Source: Leucobacter aridicollis
GTDB taxonomy: Bacteria > Actinomycetota > Actinomycetes > Actinomycetales > Microbacteriaceae
Reading direction: 5' to 3'
NCBI RefSeq assembly: GCF_013409595.1
Contig: NZ_JACCBD010000001.1
Coordinates: 3,348,001 to 3,412,000 of the forward strand
Length of the DNA: 64,000 nucleotides
The notes below the pieces were generated by a model. That model saw only the letters and a list, made by a program, of their open reading frames with translations, searched no databases and was not told the origin of the DNA. Positions 48,990 through 57,452 of the stretch are shown here, one piece after another. How positions within the stretch are numbered: the first letter of the stretch is position 1; every line of letters starts with the position of its first letter. Made by a program: the position numbers and the translations under genes.

Positions 48990-49943
48990 ATGAGGTTCGC
49001 GCGCACGGGAACACCGGCGGGCCACCCGACCGCTCTTCACGACCGCGGTGCACTCGCGGCCTCCCGGCGAACCGGCCGTCTCGCACTCCCCGTGGCCGTC
49101 GGCGTCATCGCGGCGACGGCGAGCCTCGCGGGGTGCGCGGCACCCGATCAGGATCCGCGGGGCTCCACGCCCAGCCCCTCCCTATCCAGCGAGGCGGCGA
49201 TCACGCTCCCACCCGCGGGCGCCTCCCCGGACTACCAACTCGGCGGGGCGTACGATCCTGCGCCCGGGGTCGGAATCGTCGCGCGCGACCGGGGCGCGGA
49301 GCCCGCGGCCGGCACGTACTCGATTTGTTACGTCAATGGGTTTCAGACGCAGCCGGGAGAGCTTGAGCTCTGGCCGGCCAGCACCCTGTTGCGGGATGCC
49401 GCGGGCGGGGTGTTCATCGATCCTGACTGGCCCGACGAGGTGCTGCTCGACACGTCCACACACGGGGCGCGCGAGGAGATTCTCGCGCGCGTCAGCGACT
49501 GGATCGCGGGCTGCGCGAGCGCCGGCTTCGACGCCGTCGAATTCGACAACCTCGACTCGTACACACGCTCAGGCGGCGCGCTCACCTTCGAAGACAACCT
49601 CGCGCTCGCGTCCGCGCTCGTCGAGACCGCCCACGAGCACGGACTCGCCGCTGGACAGAAGAACGCCCCCGACGATGCCGCCGCTCTGCGCGAGCGCGCC
49701 GGCTTCGACTTCGCCATCACGGAAGAGTGCAGCGTATTCAACGAGTGCGACGCCTACACCGACGTCTACGATGACCGCGTGATCGCTATCGAATACACCG
49801 ACGCGCTGCCCCGGCCGTTTGCCGAGATGTGCGCCGACCCCGCGGCGCCGGCGTCGATGGTGCTGCGAGACAAGCCGCTCGGCTCGCCCGGCGACGACGG
49901 CTACGCGTTCGAGCTCTGCCCGCCAGGCGATCCTGCACCCTAG
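48990..49943 (+). CDS. GH114-like (endo-alpha-1,4-polygalactosaminidase family) lipoprotein
   Basis: 317 residues from the ATG at 48990 (GGGGGAGGAATGAC upstream); the frame continues upstream without support. An unusually long basic N-region precedes the lipobox LAGC (Cys near 46). The catalytic TIM-barrel domain shows DYQLGGAYDPAPGVGIVARD near 78, ICYVNGFQTQPGE near 105, FIDPDWPDEVLLD near 134 and GFDAVEFDNLDSY (about 174-186), whose Glu/Asp residues are the expected acids. It likely cleaves a galactosamine-type exopolysaccharide at the cell surface. Its stop overlaps the convergent VOC gene by a few bases. Confidence 0.82.
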   Translation: MRFARTGTPAGHPTALHDRGALAASRRTGRLALPVAVGVIAATASLAGCAAPDQDPRGSTPSPSLSSEAAITLPPAGASPDYQLGGAYDPAPGVGIVARDRGAEPAAGTYSICYVNGFQTQPGELELWPASTLLRDAAGGVFIDPDWPDEVLLDTSTHGAREEILARVSDWIAGCASAGFDAVEFDNLDSYTRSGGALTFEDNLALASALVETAHEHGLAAGQKNAPDDAAALRERAGFDFAITEECSVFNECDAYTDVYDDRVIAIEYTDALPRPFAEMCADPAAPASMVLRDKPLGSPGDDGYAFELCPPGDPAP

Positions 49944-50866
49944 CTGGCGGTGAGGAGATCCTCGGCGCTCGCCCCAGGCAGCGCGAGGGTCACCTGCGTG
50001 CCCCACGGGTCCGCCACCACGACAGCGCGGCCGGTGTCCTGGAACGCGAGCCCGCGGTCGCGCAGGCGAGCGGTGAGCGCGTCAAGGTCCTCCCTGCCAG
50101 GCAGCGTGATCGCGACGTCGGCGAGCCCGAGACGCGCGGCGCGCAGCCCGGCCCCCTGGCTGTTCCAGACGTTCATCGCGACATGGTGGTGATAGCCGCC
50201 CGCTGAGGCAAACAGCGCCGTCGGGATGCCCGTCGCCGTAGCCTCGAATCCGAGCGCGTCGACGTAGAACTCCCGCGCCCGCGCGACGTTGCCGACCTGC
50301 AGGTGCACGTGACCGACGCTGCCCACCTGGAGCGCCGCGTCCGCAAGCACGCCCTCGTCGAGGTGCTCGCGCAGGTAGGCGTTGGGGTCGAGAAACAAGG
50401 TGTCCATGCGGATCTCGTCGCCGTCGTACTGCCACGCCTCGCGCGGCCTGTCGACGTAGAGCTCGATGCCGTTACCCTCCGGGTCGGTGAAGTAGAACGC
50501 CTCGCTCACAAGGTGGTCGCTTGATCCGGCGAACCTGCTGCGCGGGTCCTGGGCCGCCCGATAGACCGTCGCGGCGAGGCTCGCGGCGTCCGCGAACAGG
50601 AAGGCAGTGTGGAACAGGCCAGCGTCGCGCGGGTTGAGCTCGGGCAGATCGGGCGTGTGGATCAGGCGGACGAGCGGGGCGCCGCCGCGCCCGAGCACGC
50701 GATGCACCTGCCCGGCGAGCACCCGCTCCTCGATCGGCACGAGGGCGAGCGCCTGCTCGTAGTAGTCGCTCATGAGCTCGAGATTGCCGACGCGCAGGCT
50801 CACCGCGTCCATTGCGAGTCCCGCCGAGAGGGTGCGCTCGGGCACCTGGGCGATGTGCTGTTCCAT
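49940..50866 (-). CDS. VOC-family ring-cleavage dioxygenase-like protein (CatE type)
   Basis: 308 residues from the ATG at 50866 (AAAGGC upstream). Two vicinal-oxygen-chelate halves are visible: VSLRVGNLELMSDYYEQAL (about 20-38) and GHVHLQVGNVAREFYVDALGF-like VGHVHLQVGNVARAREFYVD (about 175-194). Metal ligands likely include HTAFLF and YHHHVAMNVW His and a Glu near 142 (GIELYVDRP). The architecture matches catechol-2,3-dioxygenase CatE. It lies downstream of an NADP reductase and opposite a MarR, a layout like quinone- and catechol-response loci. Confidence 0.84.
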   Translation of the reverse strand: MEQHIAQVPERTLSAGLAMDAVSLRVGNLELMSDYYEQALALVPIEERVLAGQVHRVLGRGGAPLVRLIHTPDLPELNPRDAGLFHTAFLFADAASLAATVYRAAQDPRSRFAGSSDHLVSEAFYFTDPEGNGIELYVDRPREAWQYDGDEIRMDTLFLDPNAYLREHLDEGVLADAALQVGSVGHVHLQVGNVARAREFYVDALGFEATATGIPTALFASAGGYHHHVAMNVWNSQGAGLRAARLGLADVAITLPGREDLDALTARLRDRGLAFQDTGRAVVVADPWGTQVTLALPGASAEDLLTAS

Positions 50867-50940
50867 GATTGCCTTTCGTTGGGTGGGGCGGCACTTGGCG
50901 CGCCTCCCCACCCGGTTGCCGCGGGGTGACTGTGCGGGTG

Positions 50941-50978
50941 GGTGAGTGCGGGTTGGTGAGTGCGGGTTGGTGAGTGCG
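50941..50978. repeat. 14-bp tandem repeat in the gap between the reductase and VOC genes
   Basis: GGTGAGTGCGGGTT occurs at 50941 and 50955, with a partial third copy at 50969. Confidence 0.8.
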
Positions 50979-50981
50979 ACG

Positions 50982-51557
50982 TTAGTTGTTGACGGCGAAG
51001 CCGCCGGCCCACGAGATCTTCTCGCCAGCGGCGAGCGTGAGCTGCAGGAAGCCGATCGCCTCGAGTTCGTGGGCGCGCTTCAGCGAGCCCGCGTCAATGG
51101 CCGCGAGGCCTCCCGCGGTGACCGCTGCGGCAAGCGCGGCCTTCGCCTCCGCGTCGTCGCCCGCGACAAGCACCGTGGTCTGGGTCTCGCCGACCGTGCC
51201 TGACGCGAGGGTGGCGGCGAAATTCGTGTTGAATGCCTTGAGCACCTTCGCCGCAGGGAGTGCGCGCTGCAATTCCGCCGCCGCCGAGCTGCCCGCTGGC
51301 ACGACGAGCTCGTCAAAGGTCTCGAAGTTCAACGGGTTGGTGATGTCCACGACGACCTTGCCCGCGAGCTGGTCGCCGTGGCTCGCGACGATGTCGGCGA
51401 TTGCCGGGTACGGGACGGCGAGGATCACGACGTCGCCCTGGACCTTGGCCCCCGTGTCCGCGGAGCCGATGTGTGCGACGGTGGCGCCGCCCGAGGTAAG
51501 CACGCCCGCGATTGCGGTTGCCATGTTGCCCGTGCCGAAGATTGTGAAAGTGGTCAT
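50982..51557 (-). CDS. NADPH-dependent F420-reductase-like oxidoreductase
   Basis: 191 residues from the ATG at 51557, which has AAGGAGCG upstream; codons upstream to 51764 are unsupported. An N-terminal Rossmann motif FTIFGTGNMATAIAGVL (about 4-20), AVPYPAIADIV near 66, VVDITNPLNFETFDELV (about 88-104) and KAFNTNFAATLASGT near 128 match F420:NADP oxidoreductase-like proteins. It probably moves reducing power between NADPH and F420 or a quinone. First gene of a two-gene unit with the VOC protein and divergent from a MarR gene. Confidence 0.84.
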   Translation of the reverse strand: MTTFTIFGTGNMATAIAGVLTSGGATVAHIGSADTGAKVQGDVVILAVPYPAIADIVASHGDQLAGKVVVDITNPLNFETFDELVVPAGSSAAAELQRALPAAKVLKAFNTNFAATLASGTVGETQTTVLVAGDDAEAKAALAAAVTAGGLAAIDAGSLKRAHELEAIGFLQLTLAAGEKISWAGGFAVNN

Positions 51558-51615
51558 GCTGCGCTCCTTGATCGTGAGGTGTCTTTGGGGTGGCGGGGGT
51601 TGAACCGCTCCCATT

Positions 51616-51633
51616 TGGTTGTAGCTACAACCA
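51616..51633. promoter_or_regulatory. Probable MarR operator (perfect palindrome)
   Basis: TGGTTGTAG-CTACAACCA is an 18-bp perfect palindrome in the divergent gap between reductase and MarR genes. ACTTGCAAGT at 51651-51660 is a second, shorter palindrome nearer the MarR start. Confidence 0.65.
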
Positions 51634-51685
51634 TAGGGTACGCCCGTTTTACTTGCAAGTGCAACTAAATTGCTAGAATGGACAA

Positions 51686-52270
51686 ATGAGCTCTTCCCTC
51701 TCGCACCCCGAACGCGTTGCGGTCGCGCGCCTGCACGCGATGCTCGAGCTGCTCCCGACGGCACTCGACAAACGGCTGGGCGATGCGGGCGTCACCGCAT
51801 TCGAGCACACCCTGCTCACCGCGCTCGTCGAACGCGAAGCGCGGCGCATGCGGCTCAGCGAGCTCGCCCGAACCACCAACGCCACGCTCCCCCGTATCTC
51901 GCGGGTGGCGACCTCCCTTGAAAAGCGCGGGCTCATCGAGCGCGCCCCGTGCCCCGAAGACGGGCGGGCGACAAACGCGGTGCTCACCGCAGCCGGGGTC
52001 GCAACCCAACAGCGCTCGCGAGAGCTCTACGACGACGCGGTCCGCGAACTCGTCTTTGCCGGGCTCGCGCAGCTCCCTGGCGACGGCGTCGCGCAGCTCA
52101 CCGACCTGACGCTCGCCGTGCTGACGAGCCTCGATCCTGACCACCCGCGCGCGGCGGGCGCGACAGCCACACAGGAGTGTGCCGCAGACCCGGCCCCTGG
52201 CTCCGCTTCCGAGCCCACCGGCGAGCCCAGCTGCGCCGCAGACCCAGCTCCTGAGAACCTAGGCGCATGA
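51686..52270 (+). CDS. MarR-family regulator with C-terminal low-complexity tail
   Basis: 194 residues. The winged helix covers about 45-115 (RMRLSELARTTNATLPRISRVATSL recognition helix; CPEDGRATNAVLTAAG wing). The last 40 residues are a repetitive Ala/Asp/Pro-rich tail holding two similar CAADPAP blocks, beyond the usual MarR length. It probably represses the divergent reductase-VOC genes via the TGGTTGTAG palindrome. Its stop overlaps the next gene's ATG (ATGA), so the methyltransferase is translated with it. Confidence 0.88.
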   Translation: MSSSLSHPERVAVARLHAMLELLPTALDKRLGDAGVTAFEHTLLTALVEREARRMRLSELARTTNATLPRISRVATSLEKRGLIERAPCPEDGRATNAVLTAAGVATQQRSRELYDDAVRELVFAGLAQLPGDGVAQLTDLTLAVLTSLDPDHPRAAGATATQECAADPAPGSASEPTGEPSCAADPAPENLGA

Positions 52271-53103
52271 GCACATCGGACTACCTCGCCGCGAACCAAG
52301 CGAACTGGGACGACCGCGCGCCCCTGCACGCCGCCCGCGACGGCTCGGGGTACGGCGTCGCCAGGTACCTCAACGACCCCGCGGCACTGTCGGACGTCGT
52401 CACCTTCGACCTCCCGCTCCTCGGCGACATTGCGGGGCTCACCGCCGTGCACCTGCAGTGCCACATCGGCACCGACACGATCTCGCTCGCCCGCCTCGGC
52501 GCCACCGTCACCGGCCTCGACTTCTCGCGCGAGTCAATCGCCGAGGCCCGCAAGCTCGCCTCCGAGGCTGGCGACGCCGTCGAGTTCGTGGAGTCCGACG
52601 TCCACCTCGCGCTCGACGCGCTGCCTCCCGAGGCGTTCGACCTCGTCTACACCGGAATCGGGGCGCTCTGCTGGCTGCCGCGCGTCCAGGACTGGGCCAA
52701 GGTCGTAGCCGGACTGCTTGCGCCCGGCGGCACGCTGCATCTCCGCGAGGCACACCCGATCCTCTGGGCGATGGACGAGTCAGTCACCACCGACCTCGCC
52801 CTGCGCTACCCCTACTTCGAGCACGTCGAACCGCTCGAGTGGGACGACGCCGAGACCTACGTGGACACCCCGACGGCACTGACCGCAACGAAAACCTACG
52901 AGTGGAACCACTCGCTCGGCGAGATCGTCACAGCGCTACTCGAGACCGGGCTGCGGGTCGAGGCGCTCGTCGAGCACCAGAGCGTGCCGTGGGAGGCGCT
53001 GCCGGGCCAAATGACGCTCGGAGACGACGGCGAGTGGCGACTGACGGACCGCGCCGGGGTGGTGCCGCTGAGCTACACGCTGCGCGCGGTGAAGCCGGCC
53101 TAG
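52267..53103 (+). CDS. Class I SAM-dependent methyltransferase
   Basis: 278 residues overlapping the MarR stop by 4 bp. Motif I is AVHLQCHIGTDTISLARLGA (about 60-79), with Q-C-H-I-G-T-D in place of the usual GCGxG, as in a known methyltransferase subgroup. VTGLDFSRESIAEAR (about 81-95) binds the adenosyl ribose, and FDLVYTGIGALCWLPR (about 124-139) is motif IV. The target cannot be read, though coupling to the MarR regulator suggests detoxification by O-methylation of a phenolic, perhaps the same compound class sensed by the regulator. That is inference. Confidence 0.87.
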   Translation: MSTSDYLAANQANWDDRAPLHAARDGSGYGVARYLNDPAALSDVVTFDLPLLGDIAGLTAVHLQCHIGTDTISLARLGATVTGLDFSRESIAEARKLASEAGDAVEFVESDVHLALDALPPEAFDLVYTGIGALCWLPRVQDWAKVVAGLLAPGGTLHLREAHPILWAMDESVTTDLALRYPYFEHVEPLEWDDAETYVDTPTALTATKTYEWNHSLGEIVTALLETGLRVEALVEHQSVPWEALPGQMTLGDDGEWRLTDRAGVVPLSYTLRAVKPA

Positions 53104-53276
53104 CGGCAGAGGACACCTGCCGGCGTCGTGTGGAGACGTTGGGGCTCCGTGCGGTGTGCGCACCCTGAAGTGCATCGATCGTGGGACTGGTTGCACGCGG
53201 ATTCCAAGGAATCCGCCAGAGCACTGCTGACCACAGTAGGATCGGGGCAATCTCAGTGTGCAACAAAGGAGTATGC

Positions 53277-54392
53277 ATGTCCACCGAAATTCGAGAGCGC
53301 CTTAACAGCCTTGCATCCAAGCTCGAGCAGCAGCGAGGAAGCATCGAGACTGAGGAAGCTACGAAGAACGCATTCGTAATGCCATTTATTTCTCTCGTGC
53401 TTGGCTACGACGTTTTCAACCCGAACGAGGTCATTCCGGAGTTCACGGCCGATGTGGGTACCAAGAAGGGAGAAAAGGTCGACTACGCAATTGTGAAAGA
53501 TGGTGAGGTGCAGATCCTCATCGAGTGCAAACATGTCGGCGCACCCTTAAACATCAAACACGCGTCGCAATTGTTCCGCTACTTCGCCGTCACCACTGCC
53601 CGCATTGCTTTGCTTACGAACGGCGACGAGTACCAGTTCTTCACCGACCTTGACGCTCCCAACAAGATGGACGAGAAGCCCTTTCTCGTCGTTAAAGTAT
53701 CCGATTTCGACTCCGCACTGCTTCCAGAGATCAACAAACTCGCTAAGGACGCATTTGATCTGGACTCGATCATCAATGCGGCCGAGGAGCTGAAGTATGT
53801 TGGCGAGTTTAAGCGCGTCCTTTCCTCCCAGTTCGCCGACCCCGACACAGATTGGGTCAAATTCCTCACCGCTCGAGTGTACGAAGGCTCGTTCACGCAA
53901 AAGGTCCGCGAACAGTTCACCGGTCTAGTACAAAAGGCAATGAAGCAGTTCCTCAATGACCGCGTCAACGACCGCCTCAAAGCCGCGCTGGGCAACCAAC
54001 CTCTCCAGCTCGACGACGCATCGGTGTCCTCCCCCGAAGCGAGCGCACACGTCGCGGAGGCTTCGGCAGAAGCCGCGAGCGACGCTCGCGAAGGCATCGA
54101 AACCACACTTGAAGAGATTGAGGGATATCAAATCGTTCGCGCGATTGTCTGCAGTGAAGTCGCTCCCTCGCGAATCTTCCAGCGCGACAACAAGTCTTAC
54201 TTCGGGATCCTGCTCGATGACAACAACCGAAAACCCATTGCGCGTCTTTGGTTCAACACTTCCCAGAAATACCTGGGCGTCTTCGATGCCGAGAAGAATG
54301 AGACACGGCAACCCATCGAGTCACTCGACGAGATCTACCGCTTTGCGGACGATCTCAGACGGACCGTCCAAGGCTACGAGGGCGGTAAGTAG
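53277..54392 (+). CDS. Solitary restriction-endonuclease-like protein (HsdR N-terminal domain)
   Basis: 371 residues from the ATG at 53277 with AAAGGAG five bases upstream. The first 170 residues carry a PD-(D/E)xK nuclease fold of the type I HsdR_N type: VDYAIVKDGEVQILIECKHVG (about 57-77, written here in parts: VDYAIV and ILIECKH), with Asp, Glu-Cys-Lys as expected catalytic residues. ATP-motor and methylase parts are absent, and no HsdM/HsdS genes are nearby. A linker of Ala/Glu-rich sequence (about 250-290) precedes a C-terminal domain of unknown type. The GC content is clearly lower than in neighbours, suggesting transfer. Role perhaps phage defence or DNA repair. Confidence 0.8.
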   Translation: MSTEIRERLNSLASKLEQQRGSIETEEATKNAFVMPFISLVLGYDVFNPNEVIPEFTADVGTKKGEKVDYAIVKDGEVQILIECKHVGAPLNIKHASQLFRYFAVTTARIALLTNGDEYQFFTDLDAPNKMDEKPFLVVKVSDFDSALLPEINKLAKDAFDLDSIINAAEELKYVGEFKRVLSSQFADPDTDWVKFLTARVYEGSFTQKVREQFTGLVQKAMKQFLNDRVNDRLKAALGNQPLQLDDASVSSPEASAHVAEASAEAASDAREGIETTLEEIEGYQIVRAIVCSEVAPSRIFQRDNKSYFGILLDDNNRKPIARLWFNTSQKYLGVFDAEKNETRQPIESLDEIYRFADDLRRTVQGYEGGK

Positions 54393-54483
54393 CACCAGAG
54401 TCGGGTCGGTGCCTTAGCAGGAGCCCCGAGAGCGCAGGTGCGCATTCCACAGGGTTTACGGAGCGGCTCGGCGCGCGCTGGCG

Positions 54484-55062
54484 CTAGTCCCAGCGTGCGC
54501 CGGCCGCGGTGCGCTCGCGCTGGTGGCAGGCTGCACAGACCGACTCGTATTCGACCGAGCCATCGTCGATCGCGACCTGGTCGCCATCGAACACGGGCAT
54601 GCCCGAAACCTTGCGCAGGTTCATCGTCGCCTTCGAGCCGCACCGGCACAGCGTACGGATCTCCTCGATCTCGTGCGCCACACTCAAGAGGCGCGCGGCC
54701 CCGGGGAAGTTGTCGCCACGGAAGTCTGTGCGCAGCCCGTAGGCAATGACCGTGATGCCAACGCGAACCGCCACATCGAGCAGCTCATTGACCTGACGGC
54801 TCGACAGGAACTGTGCCTCGTCAACGAGGATCACGTCGTGCCGCGCCTTCTCTGCGGGAAGGGATTCGCCATCAACCCAGAGGAAGTCGACGGGGCGCTC
54901 GACGCCGAGCCGCGAGATCACGCGGTCTCCCCCCTTGGAGTCAACGGCGGGCTTCACGATCAGAATCTGCTTGCCGAGCGACTCGTAGTTGTGCCCCACT
55001 TGCAGGAGGGCGACGCTCTTCCCAGCGTTCATCGCCGCGTAGCGGAAATGCAGTTTTGCCAT
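54484..55062 (-). CDS. tdk: Thymidine kinase (type II)
   Basis: 192 residues. Walker A-type loop FRYAAMNAGKS (about 5-15), VILVDEAQFL (about 80-89, Walker B plus catalytic Glu) and YGLRTDF near 110 (lasso substrate region) are present. Two Cys pairs (CRCG near 139 and CAAC near 180) form the structural zinc ribbon of type II thymidine kinases. It phosphorylates thymidine to dTMP in salvage. No operon partner; it faces a repeat-rich region with DnaA-box-like sequences upstream. Confidence 0.94.
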   Translation of the reverse strand: MAKLHFRYAAMNAGKSVALLQVGHNYESLGKQILIVKPAVDSKGGDRVISRLGVERPVDFLWVDGESLPAEKARHDVILVDEAQFLSSRQVNELLDVAVRVGITVIAYGLRTDFRGDNFPGAARLLSVAHEIEEIRTLCRCGSKATMNLRKVSGMPVFDGDQVAIDDGSVEYESVCAACHQRERTAAGARWD

Positions 55063-55214
55063 GCAGCGACTTTACCGCGTTGTCGCAGCGGCTCGCCTCG
55101 CGTCGCTGCTCACTTCAGCGCCCCGCGTCAGTGCACGGGACGCCGCCTGCGCAGCCGCTTTGAGTTGCTTGGAGCTGCCTATGGAAAGTGAAAGCGAGAC
55201 GAACACCTGTTTCG

Positions 55215-55232
55215 AATTACAAAAATGTAATT
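55215..55232. promoter_or_regulatory. AT-rich inverted repeat upstream of the tdk gene
   Basis: AATTACA-AAAA-TGTAATT, a 7+7 repeat in a short AT-rich patch, unusual in this genome. A possible operator. Confidence 0.45.
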
Positions 55233-55280
55233 TACGAACCCGTGTTCTAGCGGTTTGTAAACCTCCTGTTCACAACCGGG

Positions 55281-55345
55281 TTCTCCACAGGCGGGTGTGG
55301 ACAAGTTGTGGAGATTCCTCGAAATTAAGCTATGAGTTATCCACA
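55281..55345. promoter_or_regulatory. Cluster of DnaA-box-like sequences
   Basis: TTCTCCACA (55281-55289, plus), TTGTCCACA (55296-55304, minus strand) and TTATCCACA (55337-55345, plus). The last two match actinobacterial and E. coli consensus boxes. TTGTGGA-type half sites and AT-rich bases lie between and around them. Confidence 0.55.
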
Positions 55346-55918
55346 TTCTTGGGGATAAGTTGTGGAATCTGGACCCATGACCGGCCGTCACGCCACTGGG
55401 TCGCACGGCACCGGGCCGCCCGGCGCCAAGGCCGCTGGGGCACTGGGCCCACTGCGCCAGGGGCACTGGGGCACTGGGGCACTGGCTCGCTAGGGCTCGA
55501 AGCCGCGGGCCGCCATGCCTAATGCCTCCTCCCCGGGCCCCCGCTCCCCGGACGCCTCGCCTCCGCTCCCGGGCACCCGCCCCGCTCCCGTGCCCCCTCC
55601 GCCCCACTGTCGGGCCCCCTCCGCCCCACTGTCAGGCCCCCGCCACCCCCGCCACTGCACACGAATCCTGCAACTGCACACGTAATTTCGCGTTATTAAG
55701 GTGTGTTCTTGCGGGAAACGTGTACGCCGGCGGATGCTGATGACCCGGGCAAGGCTGAGATCGGGCAAGGCAGGCCGCGGGGGCAAGGCAGGCCTCGGGA
55801 GCAAGGCGGGAAGAACCGGGGCAGGCAGGCCCACGCGCGGCGCGGCGCGAGCTGGAGCCGCTGCGTGCCGCGATGCCCAGGCAGTCCAGCCCCAGAATCG
55901 ACTCCAGGCCCCAAACGC
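55346..55918. repeat. Gene-free low-complexity region
   Basis: About 570 bp of repeats: GGGGCACTG units at about 55432-55485, and a 20-bp segment GCCCCCTCCGCCCCACTGTC at 55592 and again at 55614. Short frames have no ribosome site or motif. Confidence 0.6.
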
Positions 55919-55956
55919 AAAATGCCCGGCCAGACTTTCGTCTGGCCGGGCATTTT
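55919..55956 (-). terminator. Terminator of tRNA-Tyr
   Basis: 16-bp stem AAAATGCCCGGCCAGA (55919-55934) with 55941-55956 and a six-base loop, four bases beyond the tRNA CCA end. Confidence 0.9.
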
Positions 55957-55960
55957 CAGG

Positions 55961-56044
55961 TGGTGGCGGGTGCGTGATTCGAACACGCGAAGCTTACGCG
56001 TCTGATTTACAGTCAGATCCCTTTGGCCGCTCGGGCAACCCGCC
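55961..56044 (-). tRNA. tRNA-Tyr (GTA)
   Basis: Class II tRNA with a long variable arm. Acceptor GGCGGGT/ACCCGCC, anticodon loop CTGTAAA (anticodon GTA) in stem TCTGA/TCAGA, T-arm CGTGTTCGAATCACG. The 3' CCA is encoded at 55961-55963. Confidence 0.96.
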
Positions 56045-56138
56045 TCGGTTGCGTTACCACAACCAAGGAATAACACTACCGGCAGATCGGTCCGAACGGA
56101 AATCGAAACGCGCCCAATTCTCGTGCAAAGATCAATGC

Positions 56139-56651
56139 ATGCCCACTCTTTCACCCGAGTACACCGTCCACTGGGCCCGCGGTCTCGATGAGCTGCCGGT
56201 GCGCACGTTCCACGACATCGCGAAGCTGCGGCAGGAGGTCTTTGTCGTCGAGCAGGACTGCGTCTACCTCGATCTCGACGGCCGTGATCTCGAGCCAACA
56301 ACCGAGCAGTTCTGGGTGACCTACGATCCCGTGGTCGAGGTCGATCATCCCACCGAGTCACCAGCCGAGCGCCGCGAACCGACCGTCGCGGCAACGCTGC
56401 GCGTGCTCGATGAGGGTGGGCGCGAGCCGGGGATGCGGGCAATCGGCCGCGTCGTGACGTGCCCGCAGCACCGAGGCAAAGCGCTCGCGGCCGCGCTCAT
56501 GGAGGCGGTGCTCGCGACGCACGGCGCCGAACCGCTCGTGCTCGAGGCGCAGTCCCACCTCACCGGCTGGTACGGCAGGTTCGGGTTCGAAGTCGCTGGC
56601 GACGAATACCTCGAGGACGGCATTCCGCACACCCCGATGCGGCGCGGCTAG
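56139..56651 (+). CDS. GNAT acetyltransferase, ElaA type
   Basis: 170 residues from the ATG at 56139 (weak ribosome site). LRQEVFVVEQDCVYLDLDGRD (about 30-50; R-x-E-V-F-V-V-E-Q) is diagnostic for ElaA, and RVVTCPQHRGKALAAALMEAVL (about 103-124) is the acetyl-CoA pyrophosphate loop (Q-x-x-R-G-K/x-A). Y-x-x-F-G-F near 150 completes the fold. The substrate is unknown. It starts about 95 bp from tRNA-Tyr on the opposite strand. Confidence 0.86.
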   Translation: MPTLSPEYTVHWARGLDELPVRTFHDIAKLRQEVFVVEQDCVYLDLDGRDLEPTTEQFWVTYDPVVEVDHPTESPAERREPTVAATLRVLDEGGREPGMRAIGRVVTCPQHRGKALAAALMEAVLATHGAEPLVLEAQSHLTGWYGRFGFEVAGDEYLEDGIPHTPMRRG

Positions 56652-56672
56652 CGAAGCAGGGGCGCAGAGGCG

Positions 56673-56707
56673 ACAGGGCAACAGGGCAACAGGGCAACAG
56701 GGCAACA
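56673..56707. repeat. 9-bp tandem repeat
   Basis: ACAGGGCAA is repeated about four times between the GNAT and DUF402 genes. Confidence 0.8.
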
Positions 56708-56753
56708 GAGGCCACAGGGCGACAGCGGCACCAACCCCCGCACCCGGCGGAAG

Positions 56754-57386
56754 CTACCTTTCGAGCCCGTACCCCTCGAGCCTGTCGAGCCAGGCATCGG
56801 CCGTCGCGTCGTCAAACGGCGCGACCTGCGCCCTGACGCGCGCCTCGAGGTCGAGAGCGAGGTGTTCCAACCGGTCCATGACGTCGCGCGGATAGCCGAA
56901 TAGTGCGGCGTGCTCCGCCCACTCGTCTCGGTCGTCCACCCAGGTGCCGCGCTCCCCCTCGACCCGCACCACGTCGAGGTCCATGTCGATGCCGGTGACA
57001 AGCTCAGGGGTGTCCGTCCATTCGACATCCCACCCGAGGTCGATGTAGATGCGCATGCCCTTCCGGTGATTGCGGTTCACCGTCAGCGCGAAGTCAGGAT
57101 GCGGGATCCCCGCGCCCTCGAACGCAGACCCCGGGCCGGCCGCCGGCACGAGGGTGACGCTCGCACCACCGACCGCGTAGGCCCGTCCCGGCCGGGCGCT
57201 CCCCCAGCCCGTCGGTTGTCCGACCCAGTCGCCCCACTTGTCGGACCCGAGGTAGACGCACTCGTGTCGCCAGTGCGGTGAGCCATCCCACTTTCGCCAC
57301 TGGAAGATCATCAGGGTGCCTGGTGTTGGTCGCGACGTGTGCACAGGGGCGAGTCTAGCGAGGCTCGTCGCCGCGCTCATCAGCAA
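56754..57386 (-). CDS. DUF402 domain protein
   Basis: 210 residues. The start is uncertain, since the first 25 residues resemble unsupported upstream sequence and the family core begins near MIFQWRKWDGSPHWRHECVY. MRIYIDLGWDVEWTDTPELV (about 112-130) and the Asp/Glu pair in DMDLDVVRVEG are the DUF402 metal-binding core, found in nucleoside-diphosphatases such as Ntdp and in the FomD-like fold. It may hydrolyse nucleoside diphosphates or diphosphate esters. No operon. Confidence 0.82.
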   Translation of the reverse strand: MLMSAATSLARLAPVHTSRPTPGTLMIFQWRKWDGSPHWRHECVYLGSDKWGDWVGQPTGWGSARPGRAYAVGGASVTLVPAAGPGSAFEGAGIPHPDFALTVNRNHRKGMRIYIDLGWDVEWTDTPELVTGIDMDLDVVRVEGERGTWVDDRDEWAEHAALFGYPRDVMDRLEHLALDLEARVRAQVAPFDDATADAWLDRLEGYGLER

Positions 57387-57436
57387 CGGGCGCGGCGCGG
57401 TACGCCCATCAGCAACGGGCGCGGCGCGGTACGCCC
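57379..57436. repeat. 29-bp perfect tandem duplication
   Basis: A 29-bp unit beginning ATCAGCAACGGGCGCGGC at 57379 is repeated exactly at 57408, between the DUF402 and PutA-like genes. Confidence 0.85.
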
Positions 57437-57452
57437 GGCGGGGCGCCCCGCC

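Noticed and set aside
55432-55640. Minisatellite-like GC repeats as coding sequence
   Set aside because: Frames lack starts and change freely with repeat number; they read as low-complexity Pro/Ala/Arg only.
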